DNA from: Oscillatoriales cyanobacterium
GTDB taxonomy: Bacteria; Cyanobacteriota; Cyanobacteriia; Cyanobacteriales; Laspinemataceae
NCBI GenBank assembly: GCA_011390955.1
Contig: JAABRM010000014.1
Span: forward strand, 92,681 to 156,680
Reading direction: 5' to 3'
DNA: 64,000 nucleotides
Positions 33,201 to 40,688 of the stretch are shown in pieces (the stretch's first letter is position 1; each line of letters begins with the position of its first letter). Position numbers and translations under genes: made by a program. Under the pieces are notes generated by a model. That model ran no database searches. It was not told the origin of the DNA and worked only from the letters and a program-made list of their open reading frames with translations.

Positions 33201-35590
33201 TCACGCGCCGATTGATAAGCGTTTGCATCCCGGGCTTTTCCGCAAGCAATCAAATTCAGTTGGGCTAATTCATCTCGTTCTGATTGGTCGGCGATTAAGG
33301 TAATTCCATAGTTTAATTGATTCAAGAGGTTAAAAATCTGCTCCTCTCTGTCTAGGGGTGAAAGGTTTTGCTGCACCACTTGTCCAATGTGGTAATGGGT
33401 TGCTGCTTTTTCCCCATCGGGAATTAGAGAATAAGCTGCTTGTTGAATGCGATCGTGACTAAATTGATAGGATTGAATCAGTAAGTCTCGATCTAATTCA
33501 CCACGGGAAACAATCAAATTTTGATTCAGCGCAATTTTTAACTCTTGAAAAATTTCTTGGGGCGATCGCTGAGTAATCCAGTTCAGCAATGTTAAGTCAA
33601 ATTCGGCTCCCCAACAAGCCGCTAGAGATAAAATATTCTGGGTAATGGGGGGTAATTCTTGCAATTTACTCACCATTAATTCTACCACATTATCCGTAAT
33701 TTTTCTGGCTTTTATGGCGGCAATTTTCCATCGCCAAATTCTTGTTTTACTGTTAAATAGAATTAATTTTTTTCGATATAAAGCTTGGAAAAATTCATTA
33801 ACAAAAAAAGGATTGCCTCCGGTTTTTTCTAAGACTAAATCGGCTAACTCACTCACCTGTTCGGGTGGTTGTTTTAGGGTATCGCTGATTAAATAAGCAA
33901 TTTGATTTAGGGGTAACGGTTGTAAAGTAATTTGATTAATTACCGGATGACTCTGGCGAACTTTTTCCAGAGTCATCCGTAAAGGATGTCCGGCCTTTAC
34001 TTCATTATCTCGATACGCTCCTAAAAGGAATAGATATTTATTTTCTCCGTCTGTTTGTCCGTCAATTAAGAGTCTTTCTAGTAGTTGCAAGCTGGCAATA
34101 TCCGCCCATTGCAAATCGTCAATAAATAGGGTTAAGGGATGGTCTTGAGTACAGAAAACTCTGATAAAATTGCCGAAGATAAGGTTAAACCGATTTTGCG
34201 CTTCGTTGGGTTCTAAAGCCGGAACAGAAGGTTGTTTGCCGATGATTAATTCTACTTCGGGAATTACATCAATAATAATTTGTCCGCTGGCGCCTAAGCC
34301 TTGCAATAATTTTTCTCGCCAGACTTGCAATTGTGCCTCAGTTTCCCCTAATAGTTGATCGATTAATCCGCGAAATGCAGCAACGATCGCCGAATAGGGA
34401 ATATTGCGTTGAAATTGGTCGAATTTACCCGAAATAAAATAGCCGCGCCGAGCGGTAATCGGTTTAAAAAGTTCTTGGACTAACGATGATTTGCCAACCC
34501 CGGAATATCCGGCGACTAGCATGAGTTCTACTCCCCTATTTTCACGGGTCAGGGTGGACGCAGGAGGACTCGCTACGCGATCGAAGGCTTCTAGTAAGGT
34601 GGCAATTTCTGCTTCCCGTCCGTAGAGTTTTTGGGGAATTTGAAAGCGATCGCAAATATCTTCTTGCCCCAAAGAGAAAGATTCAATATTTCCCGTTGCT
34701 TCTAGTTGTTGACGACAAATTGCTAAATCCGCTTTCAAACCCTCAGCACTTTGATAGCGTTGTTCGGCATTTTTTGCCATTAATTTCATCACGATATTGG
34801 CAATAACTTGGAGAATTTGTTCTTGGTTATTGGTTATTCGTTGTTGGTTATTCGTTATTCCTTGCTGACTGCATAAGAGATTTGCTAATTCCCTGATTCC
34901 AAAAACCGGAGGCATTTTTGCAATATGACAATGGACTAATTCCAAGGGGTCGGTCGCTTCAAAGGGCAATTTTCCGGTCAGCATTTCATAGAATGTCACC
35001 CCCAAAGAATAAAAATCGGTGCGATAGTCTAAACCCCGATTCATTCTGCCGGTTTGTTCCGGGGAAATATAAGCCAGAGTCCCTTCTAAAATATGGGGAT
35101 TTTTCAGAGGGGGGTTTTCCCGACTCAGTTGGGTGGCGATGCCAAAATCAATAATTTTGAGTTCTTTGGTTTCGGCATTTACTACGATATTTGCGGGATT
35201 AATATCTTTGTGAATAATATTAGCGGCGTGAATTTGGCCTAAACTTTCGCTAATCGCGATCGCCAGGTCTAAAAATTCTTTCAATGGGAGTGTTTCCTGC
35301 TCTTCCAGAAATTGTTTGAGAGAAATTGCCCCAAAGTCTTCAAAGGCGATCGCATAGCTTCTTTGCCATTGTTCCAGGCTATAAGCTTTGATTACTCCGG
35401 GAGAGTCTATCTGGCAAGCGAGATGGTATTCTTGTTTGTAGCGGCGAATTTGCTCCGATGTCGGATATTCTTGATCGAGAAATTTGAGAATCACCGATTG
35501 GCGATCTTCAACTCTGCGAGCCCGATAAACTCGCGAGTTCTCGCTATGATGAATCTGAACAAAATTTTCGTATCCAGCAAGTGTAACCAT
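30242..35590 (-). CDS. Ser/Thr kinase - AAA-type ATPase - GAF - class III nucleotide cyclase fusion
   Basis: The 1782-residue protein joins four modules. Residues 1-290 are a Hanks-type kinase with K36, the catalytic loop HKDINPAN (D129), D148-F-G and SPEQ. About 320-620 is an AAA/STAND-like ATPase with Walker A VAGYSGVGKSS and Walker B LFIDDLQWAD. A long helical repeat region follows. About 1370-1530 is a GAF domain (ILPRGQDLWVEA to QAAISLENARLYDA). About 1540-1700 is a cyclase with FSDIRDFT and GGFIDKYIGDAIMALFP, whose metal-binding aspartates are present; a TPR-like tail follows. It probably makes cAMP or cGMP under kinase/sensor control. Residues 242-258 (GITNNQQRITNNQ) are a simple-repeat insertion in frame. 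Confidence 0.93.
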   Translation of the reverse strand: MVTLAGYENFVQIHHSENSRVYRARRVEDRQSVILKFLDQEYPTSEQIRRYKQEYHLACQIDSPGVIKAYSLEQWQRSYAIAFEDFGAISLKQFLEEQETLPLKEFLDLAIAISESLGQIHAANIIHKDINPANIVVNAETKELKIIDFGIATQLSRENPPLKNPHILEGTLAYISPEQTGRMNRGLDYRTDFYSLGVTFYEMLTGKLPFEATDPLELVHCHIAKMPPVFGIRELANLLCSQQGITNNQQRITNNQEQILQVIANIVMKLMAKNAEQRYQSAEGLKADLAICRQQLEATGNIESFSLGQEDICDRFQIPQKLYGREAEIATLLEAFDRVASPPASTLTRENRGVELMLVAGYSGVGKSSLVQELFKPITARRGYFISGKFDQFQRNIPYSAIVAAFRGLIDQLLGETEAQLQVWREKLLQGLGASGQIIIDVIPEVELIIGKQPSVPALEPNEAQNRFNLIFGNFIRVFCTQDHPLTLFIDDLQWADIASLQLLERLLIDGQTDGENKYLFLLGAYRDNEVKAGHPLRMTLEKVRQSHPVINQITLQPLPLNQIAYLISDTLKQPPEQVSELADLVLEKTGGNPFFVNEFFQALYRKKLILFNSKTRIWRWKIAAIKARKITDNVVELMVSKLQELPPITQNILSLAACWGAEFDLTLLNWITQRSPQEIFQELKIALNQNLIVSRGELDRDLLIQSYQFSHDRIQQAAYSLIPDGEKAATHYHIGQVVQQNLSPLDREEQIFNLLNQLNYGITLIADQSERDELAQLNLIACGKARDANAYQSAREYAEIGLSLLGENAWQRHYDMTLGFHNNLTDISWLCGDLDAMEKFIDLVIHHSQSLLDQVHVYKIQIKAKIAQTKLKEATDIAQELLRKLGVNFPEPLTLKDTEVVTAEITKLIGDRDIEDLLNLPIMTDREKIATLQIANSVIPAAYFSNFLLYPLLTSLSVKLSIQYGNIPESAFGYVCYSIIVHNFWKQVDTGVKFAHLALKLVDKLDAKSTKPEVLNIAGVFTVHRKFHTKETLPILQESYVRSLEVGQLEAAGYSAHNFCLNSFWSGQTLTSLEPQVRAYCNALAQLNQAIAANWCRIHWQSMLNLLGQAEYPYILSGSALQETELLSHLREANDFFGLYFFCLQKLMLCYLFEEISSAQSYIFEIKKYLNAVVSTVGIPALYLYDSLTALAAVSSASEELSEVLQRVEENQSQLQQDWADYAPMNHQHKVDLVAAEKCRVLGEKVEAMELYDRAIAGAKANEYIQEEALANELAAKFYLAWGKDKIARVYMMDAHYCYGRWGATAKVKQLEENYPQLCSASTAKTANSRTLNTRMTSNSTNTTMLDLATTIKSTNAISSEIVLEKLLATLMHIIVENAGAERGILILPRGQDLWVEATKEPESDNVSVLQSLALNQFTRLSAKIVNYVARTRETLVLNNATAEGNFTDDPYIQQYQCQSIACTPLINRGVLQGIIYLENNLTTAAFTEERLALLRTLAGQAAISLENARLYDACKRFVPDQFLSFLEKKSLVDVQLGDQVEREMTILFSDIRDFTTISEQMTPAENFAFINEYLGFMEPEIQKHGGFIDKYIGDAIMALFPNSADDAVQGSLAMLEQLKKYNLSRQERNLPPVRIGIGLHTGMLMLGIVGGMGRMDGTAIGDAVNLGSRVEGLTKSYGASLLITAQTWQGLKNPLEYDLRFVDKVKAKGKTEAVGLFEVFSADPPDLREAKNATKEQFEKAIMLYYMGNIPEAARLFQECVNYHPGDRAALCYRDRCLGV

Positions 35591-36123
35591 AAAAATAACG
35601 TAGGGGAATTTAACCAGTAATATCTTTTTTGTAATTTCTAAAATAAGATATCGATCGGTATGGCATTGAATCGGAAAATATCAAATTTATTCGGACGATG
35701 GCTTACCCTGGCGATCGGCAACGCAGTAGCGGCATTAGGAGATCCGGATCCGGCTGAAACAGCCAGCATCTCGCGATCGCCCACCTCTTCCAGTTCAATC
35801 GGTTCTACGCTGCCAGATTCCATAATTGCGTCTACCAGGGGGTTCTGTCAAGACGGCAGAACCTCACCCAAAGCCTAAGAAACCCGCTTTCTTGCGTCAA
35901 CCTTTGCCGAAGACTCTTTCCTAAAATAGAAACCGGGTTTCTGGGTTAACCCTGAGAATCACCGCAGGGCGAAGCATGACCGTATTCAATTTAATATTCT
36001 AAGCAATAATTTATCTGCCGGAATGCTTCGCCCCTACAGGTATCTGTGATTTAGGTTTCTTACGTCAGCCTTTGCGATAAACTCATTCATAAAATAGAAA
36101 CCGGGTTTTTGGGTTAAAAAATA
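35591..36123. repeat. Repeat-rich intergenic region before tldD
   Basis: Contains one module of the CCCGG palindrome family (35877-35947) and a MITE-like element at 35965-36036 (CAGGGCGAAGCATGACCG to CCGGAATGCTTCGCCCCTAC). A second, degenerate CCCGG module follows (about 36052-36117). An open frame at 35660-35878 encodes a 72-residue peptide of unclear status; I list it separately with low confidence. Confidence 0.75.
35660..35878 (+). CDS. Doubtful small open frame
   Basis: The 72-residue frame MALNRKISNLFGRWLTLAIG has an amphipathic or weakly hydrophobic front and then a Ser-rich part (ISRSPTSSSSIGSTLPDS) before ending at a repeat border. No family is recognised. It may be real, a small membrane-associated protein, or chance; its end lies only two bases from a dispersed repeat, so the original gene may have been longer. 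Confidence 0.25.
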   Translation: MALNRKISNLFGRWLTLAIGNAVAALGDPDPAETASISRSPTSSSSIGSTLPDSIIASTRGFCQDGRTSPKA

Positions 36124-37521
36124 ATGATTGTCACCGACGATGCCAAGAATTTACTTTCAGACTTAATTCGGCGATTTGCCCACCGAGTTGATTATTTGGC
36201 CATTCGCCTAGAAGCCGCAGAAGGCACCGATATCTTTTTGCGCGGGGAAAAGATTGAAACCCTCAGCGAAGGGGTGTCCACTGGGGGACAAGTTCGGGCT
36301 TGTTACAAGGGAGGCTGGGGTTTTGCCAGTTTCAATAATTTGGAACATATCCAAGCCAGAGTGGAAGAAGCGATCGCTGCTGCCCGGTTGGTCGGGGATG
36401 ACACCACCTGTCTGGCTTATGTGCAGCCCGTGGTCGCCAGTTATAATTTACCCATGAGTGGCACCAACCCCAGAACTTTGCCGCTGTTGGCGAAAAAGCA
36501 ACTATGCGATCGCTACAGCGAAATCCTCCATAGCGTTGACCCTCGGATCGCCACCACTTCCGTCCGCTATGGGGACATTTCCCAGCGAATTATCCTCGCC
36601 ACCTCGGACGGCACCTTATTAGAACAATCTTGGGTAGACATGGAAATGCGCTTTGCCGCCACCGCCCGCGACGGAGAAATGGTGCAAACCGGGCGAGAAA
36701 CCACCGGATCCAGGCAGGGTTACGAAGACCTGACCAACTTGGATCGGCAAGTGCGCGGCGCTGCGGAAAGGGCGGTGAATGCCTTATCCTTACCTCCAGT
36801 TAAAGGCAACACCTACACCGTAGTGATTGACCCTATTCTCTCCGGTTTATTTGTTCACGAAGCCTTTGGCCATCTTTCCGAAGCGGATATGGCTTATGAA
36901 AACCCCGATTTATTAGAAGTAATGACCTTGGGGCGGCGGTTTGGCCCAGAGGACTTGCAAATTTTTGATGGGGCAGCCCCAGAAGGGCATCGCGGCAGCT
37001 ACCTCTATGACGATGAAGGCACCCCAGCCACTACTACTCAATTAATTAAGGATGGGGTATTAGTGGGCAGGCTACATTCCCGCGAAACTGCCGGGAAACT
37101 GGATGAAACCCCTACCGGCAATGCCCGGTGTTTGAATTATCACTATGCGCCCATTGTGAGAATGACGAATACTTGGATTGCCCGTGGTAAAACTCCCGCA
37201 GCAGATTTATTTAGTGATATTTCCGAGGGGGTCTATGCGCGAAATTGGTTAGGAGGCATGACCAACGGGGAAATGTTCACCTTTACGGCTGGGGAAGCGT
37301 GGATGATTAGAAATGGTCAACTCGCGGAACCCGTGCGGGATGTCACCCTTTCCGGCAATGTGTTCAGCACTTTGGCAGATATAGAAGCGATCGGGGATGA
37401 CTACTATTGGGATGAGTCCGGGGGTTGTGGCAAAGGCGGCCAAAGTGGTTTACCCGTAGGCTGTGCGGGGCCGAGTCTCCGCATTAGCAACGTAGTAGTC
37501 GGTGGAGAAGCGGTGGATTAA
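36124..37521 (+). CDS. tldD: TldD-type metalloprotease
   Basis: TldD, with its partner TldE/PmbA, forms a zinc protease that degrades or matures small unfolded peptides and, in other bacteria, processes microcin B17 and the CcdA antitoxin. The 465-residue protein has the HEAFGH motif (HExxxH, ILSGLFVHEAFGHLSEADMAYE), the MTNGEMFTFTAGEAWMIRNG region and the C-terminal SGGCGKGGQSGLPVG with the conserved cysteine. Length is normal. No tldE is adjacent. It starts 8 bases after a CCCGG repeat module without a visible ribosome binding site. Confidence 0.94.
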   Translation: MIVTDDAKNLLSDLIRRFAHRVDYLAIRLEAAEGTDIFLRGEKIETLSEGVSTGGQVRACYKGGWGFASFNNLEHIQARVEEAIAAARLVGDDTTCLAYVQPVVASYNLPMSGTNPRTLPLLAKKQLCDRYSEILHSVDPRIATTSVRYGDISQRIILATSDGTLLEQSWVDMEMRFAATARDGEMVQTGRETTGSRQGYEDLTNLDRQVRGAAERAVNALSLPPVKGNTYTVVIDPILSGLFVHEAFGHLSEADMAYENPDLLEVMTLGRRFGPEDLQIFDGAAPEGHRGSYLYDDEGTPATTTQLIKDGVLVGRLHSRETAGKLDETPTGNARCLNYHYAPIVRMTNTWIARGKTPAADLFSDISEGVYARNWLGGMTNGEMFTFTAGEAWMIRNGQLAEPVRDVTLSGNVFSTLADIEAIGDDYYWDESGGCGKGGQSGLPVGCAGPSLRISNVVVGGEAVD

Positions 37522-37870
37522 GCCCAAGAAACCCGGTTTCTTTCCTCAACCTTTGTGCTAAGAAACCCGGTTTCTTGCGTCAACCTTTGCCGAAGACTTA
37601 AACTAAAATAGAAACCGGGTTTCTGGGTTTTCCTGAGTTAACTCCCAGCCTAAGAAACCCGGTTTCTTTCCTCAACCTTTGCCGAAGACTTAAACTAAAA
37701 TAGAAACCGGGTTTCTGGGTTAAGAGAACCACCGTAGGGCGAAGCATTCCGGTAGTCAAATTAATATTTTAAGCAATAATGTATCTGCCGGAATGCTTCG
37801 CCCCTACAATATTTTAAGCAATAAATAAAAAGCTGTCATTCCCGCGAAAGCGGGAATCCATAGATTTTTG
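37522..37870. repeat. CCCGG palindrome modules, MITE-like element and REP-like palindrome
   Basis: Two copies of a module of about 68 bp (AAGAAACCCGGTTTCTT .. CTTTGCCGAAGACTTAAA .. AGAAACCGGGTTTCTGG) lie at 37560-37628 and 37652-37721, preceded by a half copy. An element with ends TAGGGCGAAGCATTCCGG and CCGGAATGCTTCGCCCCTA follows at 37734-37807, and a CATTCCCGCGAAAGCGGGAAT palindrome at 37837-37857. The last is also the boundary of the truncated VapC downstream. Confidence 0.85.
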
Positions 37871-37882
37871 CGGGTTAACAAA

Positions 37883-37942
37883 CTGATTCTCATCATCTTT
37901 AATCAGATAGCGAACCAGAATATTTGTATCAACTGCGATCGC
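37883..37942 (-). pseudogene. Truncated VapC-type PIN toxin
   Basis: Overlapping the end of the antitoxin gene, the minus strand encodes AIAVDTNILVRYLIKDDENQ, the classic start of a VapC PIN domain including the first catalytic aspartate. After about 20 residues the match ends and the frame reads into the CATTCCCGCG palindromic repeat and a MITE-like element. The rest of the toxin (about 110 residues) is missing. Confidence 0.7.
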
Positions 37943-38174
37943 TTGCCCCCTCTAAAATAGCAAGTTCCATTTCTTCGACAGTTGCTTTTTTGATTCCTGG
38001 ACGATGTAAAATTCCCGATAAATCGTCCACAGAAACATTCAGGGCAATGATTTTCACTTGACCTTCTTCATCAATCACAAAATCAATTTTATCCCCTACC
38101 CTGAGTTTAAGGTATTCTTGAATTTCTTGGGGAATAGCAATTTGTCCGGTATCAGTAACAGTTGTGCTGGGCAT
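37929..38174 (-). CDS. VapB-like antitoxin, AbrB/SpoVT fold
   Basis: The 81-residue protein has a swapped-hairpin DNA-binding domain at its N-terminus: TTVTDTGQIAIPQEIQEYLK, then LRVGDKIDFVIDEEGQVKI, followed by a toxin-binding tail LSGILHRPGIKKATVEEMELAI. It should bind a VapC partner, of which only the first 20 codons remain (37883-37942). The antitoxin frame is intact, so it may still repress its own promoter or act as a free regulator. Confidence 0.88.
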   Translation of the reverse strand: MPSTTVTDTGQIAIPQEIQEYLKLRVGDKIDFVIDEEGQVKIIALNVSVDDLSGILHRPGIKKATVEEMELAILEGASDRS

Positions 38175-38212
38175 AAGTTTTTTTACCTGTTTTTACTTTA
38201 ATCATAGCAGCT

Positions 38213-38500
38213 AAAAAACCCGGTTTCTTGCGTCAACCTTTGCCGAAGACTTAAACTAAAATAGAAACCGGGTTTCTGGGTTTTCCTGGGTTAACCAACA
38301 ACAACAGGGAAGCAGGGGAGCGGGGGAGCAGGGGAGCCCGCCATCAGCAGGGGAGCCCGCCATCAGCAGGGGAGCCCGCCATCAGCAGGGGAGCAGGGGA
38401 GAGAGTTTTCCTCTTTCCTCCAACCACCAACAAACAACAAACAACAAACAACCAACAACCAACAACCAACAACAAACAACAAACAACCAACAACCATTAA
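38213..38500. repeat. Repeat cluster between the antitoxin and the zinc ribbon gene
   Basis: A CCCGG module (38213-38282) is followed by a GC-rich array: GGGGAGCAGGGGAGC units and three copies of about 19 bp, GGGGAGCCCGCCATCAGCA (about 38332-38394). Then comes a CAACAAACAACAAACAACC-type simple repeat (38420-38496). No gene is present. Confidence 0.85.
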
Positions 38501-38704
38501 CTAATCATCAGGAAACTGCCAACAGGAAATACGCTCAATATTTCTGCTGCCACATTCGGGACAAAGATTATCCTCGGAAGAATCAACCCACTCAGCCTCG
38601 CAATTGCGACAATGACAAAAAATATTATTTCTATTAGCAACTGCTAAATTTTTTCGCCACTCTTCTAACTCTTCCGTAGTAAATAATACAGAATTTACTT
38701 CCAT
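38501..38704 (-). CDS. Small zinc-ribbon protein
   Basis: The 67-residue protein has two CxxC-type knuckles spaced as a zinc ribbon: FCHCRNCEAEW and NLCPECGSRNIER. The N-terminus EELEEWRKNLAVANRNN is a helix. Function is unknown; such ribbons bind nucleic acid or act as structural modules. It lies 54 bases upstream-to-downstream of the pentapeptide gene on the same strand and may share its transcript. Confidence 0.75.
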   Translation of the reverse strand: MEVNSVLFTTEELEEWRKNLAVANRNNIFCHCRNCEAEWVDSSEDNLCPECGSRNIERISCWQFPDD

Positions 38705-38758
38705 GAAAATATCCCCCTGTTTAAATCATCTTTAATTCATCTTTAATTCATATTTAAA

Positions 38759-39472
38759 TCAATCATGGACTGTGCCATCAGGCATAATCGTCCCTTGTAA
38801 ATTCGCCTCTTTCAGAATTGTCCGAGTTAAATCCGCATGAGTCAGATCCGCATTACACAAAATTGCCCCAGTTAAATCCGCATAACTCAGGTCGGCACCG
38901 CGCAAACTTGCCCCGGTTAAATCCGTTTCCCAATAATCCGGTTCCTTGCCCACAGTCAAATTTGCCCGACAAAGTTTTGCCCCATCTAAATTCGCTTCCA
39001 CCAGCAGGGCCCCGCGCAAATTGGCATAGCATAAATCTGCCCCGCTTAAAATCGCTTGACTTAAATCCGTGCGGTGTTCTAAACTCGGTCGTAAATCCGT
39101 CTCAAACAGAAAGGCATCTTTGAGAATCGCGCTTTGAAAATTAACCCCACATAAACTAGCTTTACTGAAATTTGCTGCGTGACAATTTGCCCGCACTAAA
39201 TAACCGCCACTCATGTCTACATCTCGGAAAATCGCCTCAGATAAGTCCGCGTCACTAAAATCTGTTCCCCAGAGAATGGCTTCACTCAGATTTGCTTTGC
39301 GGAAAATTCCCTGATTAAAGTGAGTTTTCCCCAGTCTCGCTTGCCGTAGATCCGCTTGAGTAAAATCGACGTTTTGTAACTGTTGGTTGAGAATTTCCGC
39401 TTCCCGCAGGTCTACTCGTTGAAACGTCCGTTCTCCTTGGGCATATTGTTGCAGAATGTCATTAAGGTTCAT
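38759..39472 (-). CDS. Pentapeptide-repeat protein
   Basis: The 237-residue protein is almost wholly A(D/N)Lxx repeats: ADLRQARLGKTHFNQGIFRKA, ADLSEAIFRDVDMS, ADLCYANLRGALLVEANLDG, ADLSYADLTGAILCNADLTHADL and so on, which fold into a right-handed quadrilateral beta helix. The break around residues 118-135 (FLFETDLRPSLEHRTDLSQ) may be a loop. Cyanobacteria have many such proteins, some periplasmic or thylakoid-luminal; this one lacks a signal peptide. Specific function is unknown. Confidence 0.93.
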   Translation of the reverse strand: MNLNDILQQYAQGERTFQRVDLREAEILNQQLQNVDFTQADLRQARLGKTHFNQGIFRKANLSEAILWGTDFSDADLSEAIFRDVDMSGGYLVRANCHAANFSKASLCGVNFQSAILKDAFLFETDLRPSLEHRTDLSQAILSGADLCYANLRGALLVEANLDGAKLCRANLTVGKEPDYWETDLTGASLRGADLSYADLTGAILCNADLTHADLTRTILKEANLQGTIMPDGTVHD

Positions 39473-39539
39473 ATTATTCCCAGTTCAATGTTGTGAACAA
39501 CGTTATTTTACTAGGATTATGTGCTTAAAGAACGTAGAA

Positions 39540-39791
39540 CGTAGGGTGTGTTAGGCTGGCAACTAACTTTGACATCAACAATTAACCTCTATTCCAGCCG
39601 TAACGCACCATGCGGAGGGTGTGGGGGGAAGCCGCCGTCGTGTAGGGTGTAGGTGTAGGGTGTGTTAGGCTGGCAACTAACTTTGACATCAACAATTAAC
39701 CTCTATTCCAGCCGTAACGCACCATGCGGAGGGTGTGGGGTGTAGGGTGTAGTAGGGTGTAGGGTGTAGGGTGTAGGGTGTAGGGTGTAGT
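39540..39791. repeat. Duplicated 80-bp segment and GTAGGGT array
   Basis: Two near-identical segments (about 39540-39620 and 39657-39739) contain TGTGTTAGGCTGGCAACTAA and end ACGCACCATGCGGAGGGTGT. After the second, GTAGGGTGTAGGGTGTAG units continue to 39791. The whole 39473-40005 gap carries no gene apart from this; a remnant of the TTAGACAA-ended element (TTAGACAAG..CTTGTCTAA) lies at 39867-39890. Confidence 0.8.
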
Positions 39792-40005
39792 AAAATATGC
39801 CTGCCCACCCGAAGAATGTTAGGGGCTGTTGGATGAATTTTTGAAATTGGTATTAAAAATGCAACATTAGACAAGCACTCTTGTCTAATTGACAATAATT
39901 TAAGATAATTGAGCAAAAAATTACCCCATTCGAGGATTTATGAATGGGGAATTGATTTCGGATATTTACAAATCTGAAGCGTAGAATAAAAACGTTGATT
40001 TGATG

Positions 40006-40155
40006 TTAGTCCGCCCATTGGGTTTTTTTGCAAGGTTCTCCTTCAAATGGTTGAACACCGACCACGGGATACATATCATCACTGGGGGCAAAAATCCGTG
40101 CCACTGCTTCAGACAGGTATTGCATCATGTTGGAAACAGACTTAGAGATATTCAT
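40006..40155 (-). CDS. 49-residue microprotein
   Basis: On the minus strand an ATG at 40155 follows the ribosome binding site AGGAGA (about 40162-40167 in reverse) and opens a 49-codon frame ending at 40006. It reads MNISKSVSNMMQYLSEAVAR, then IFAPSDDMYPVVGVQ, then PFEGEPCKKTQWAD. The composition is protein-like, with an amphipathic helix in the first 22 residues and a polar tail ending in a cysteine and a tryptophan. The pattern PSDD-x-YP-x-x-GVQPF is one I associate loosely with small cyanobacterial proteins, without a known role. It is too short for usual ORF cut-offs and overlaps an antisense frame of 68 codons that I reject. Confidence 0.65.
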   Translation of the reverse strand: MNISKSVSNMMQYLSEAVARIFAPSDDMYPVVGVQPFEGEPCKKTQWAD

Positions 40156-40688
40156 AGCCATCTCCTGACTATTTTTGGTCAATTAACTTTGATACTTTTA
40201 GGTTAAACTAAAATCTGCTTTTGTAAATAGGTTTGCAATGTTTTGTATTAGAAGTTATAAAATCTCAATACTTTTCGGCTGTTTTGGGTATAAAACCGTC
40301 TAAGTCTATGTAAAATTGCTTAGATAACTGAGGAAATTCGTTACATTTCTTTACATAATTGATAATTGATAATTGATAATTGATAATTGATAATTGATGG
40401 TTATAAAAAAATCAGCCATCAACCACCAACAAAAGAATCCCTACCCACCAACCATCAACAGCCAACAACCACCAACCACCAACAAACAACAACAAACAAC
40501 AGCCAACAACCACCAACCACCAACCACCAACAAACAACCACCAACAAACAAAGAATCCCTACCCAACAAACAACCACCAACAAACAACCACCAACCACCA
40601 ACCACCAACCACCAACTATCAACTATCAACGATCAATTTTGGTAGAATCTACTATAATTAAAAACATTGAACCCAGGAGCGACAAGAT
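40156..40688. repeat. Intergenic region with simple repeats before pncB
   Basis: Besides the microprotein's promoter side, this holds five copies of AATTGATAATTG at 40355-40398 and a 225-bp CAACCACCAACAAACAAC-type array (40408-40630). The array gives open frames in several phases that I reject as genes. Confidence 0.8.
40642..40679 (+). promoter_or_regulatory. pncB promoter with a GTAGA-A-TCTAC inverted repeat
   Basis: GTAGAATCTAC (40642-40652) is a perfect inverted repeat that abuts a consensus -10 TATAAT (40653-40658), placing the start near 40665. AGGAG at 40675-40679 is the ribosome binding site, 9 bases before the ATG. A regulator bound to the inverted repeat would block the promoter; the NrtR-like protein of the same cluster is the natural candidate, by inference only. 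Confidence 0.5.

Noticed and set aside
40000..40206. 68-codon plus-strand frame
   Set aside because: It is antisense to the 49-residue microprotein, which has a much better ribosome binding site.
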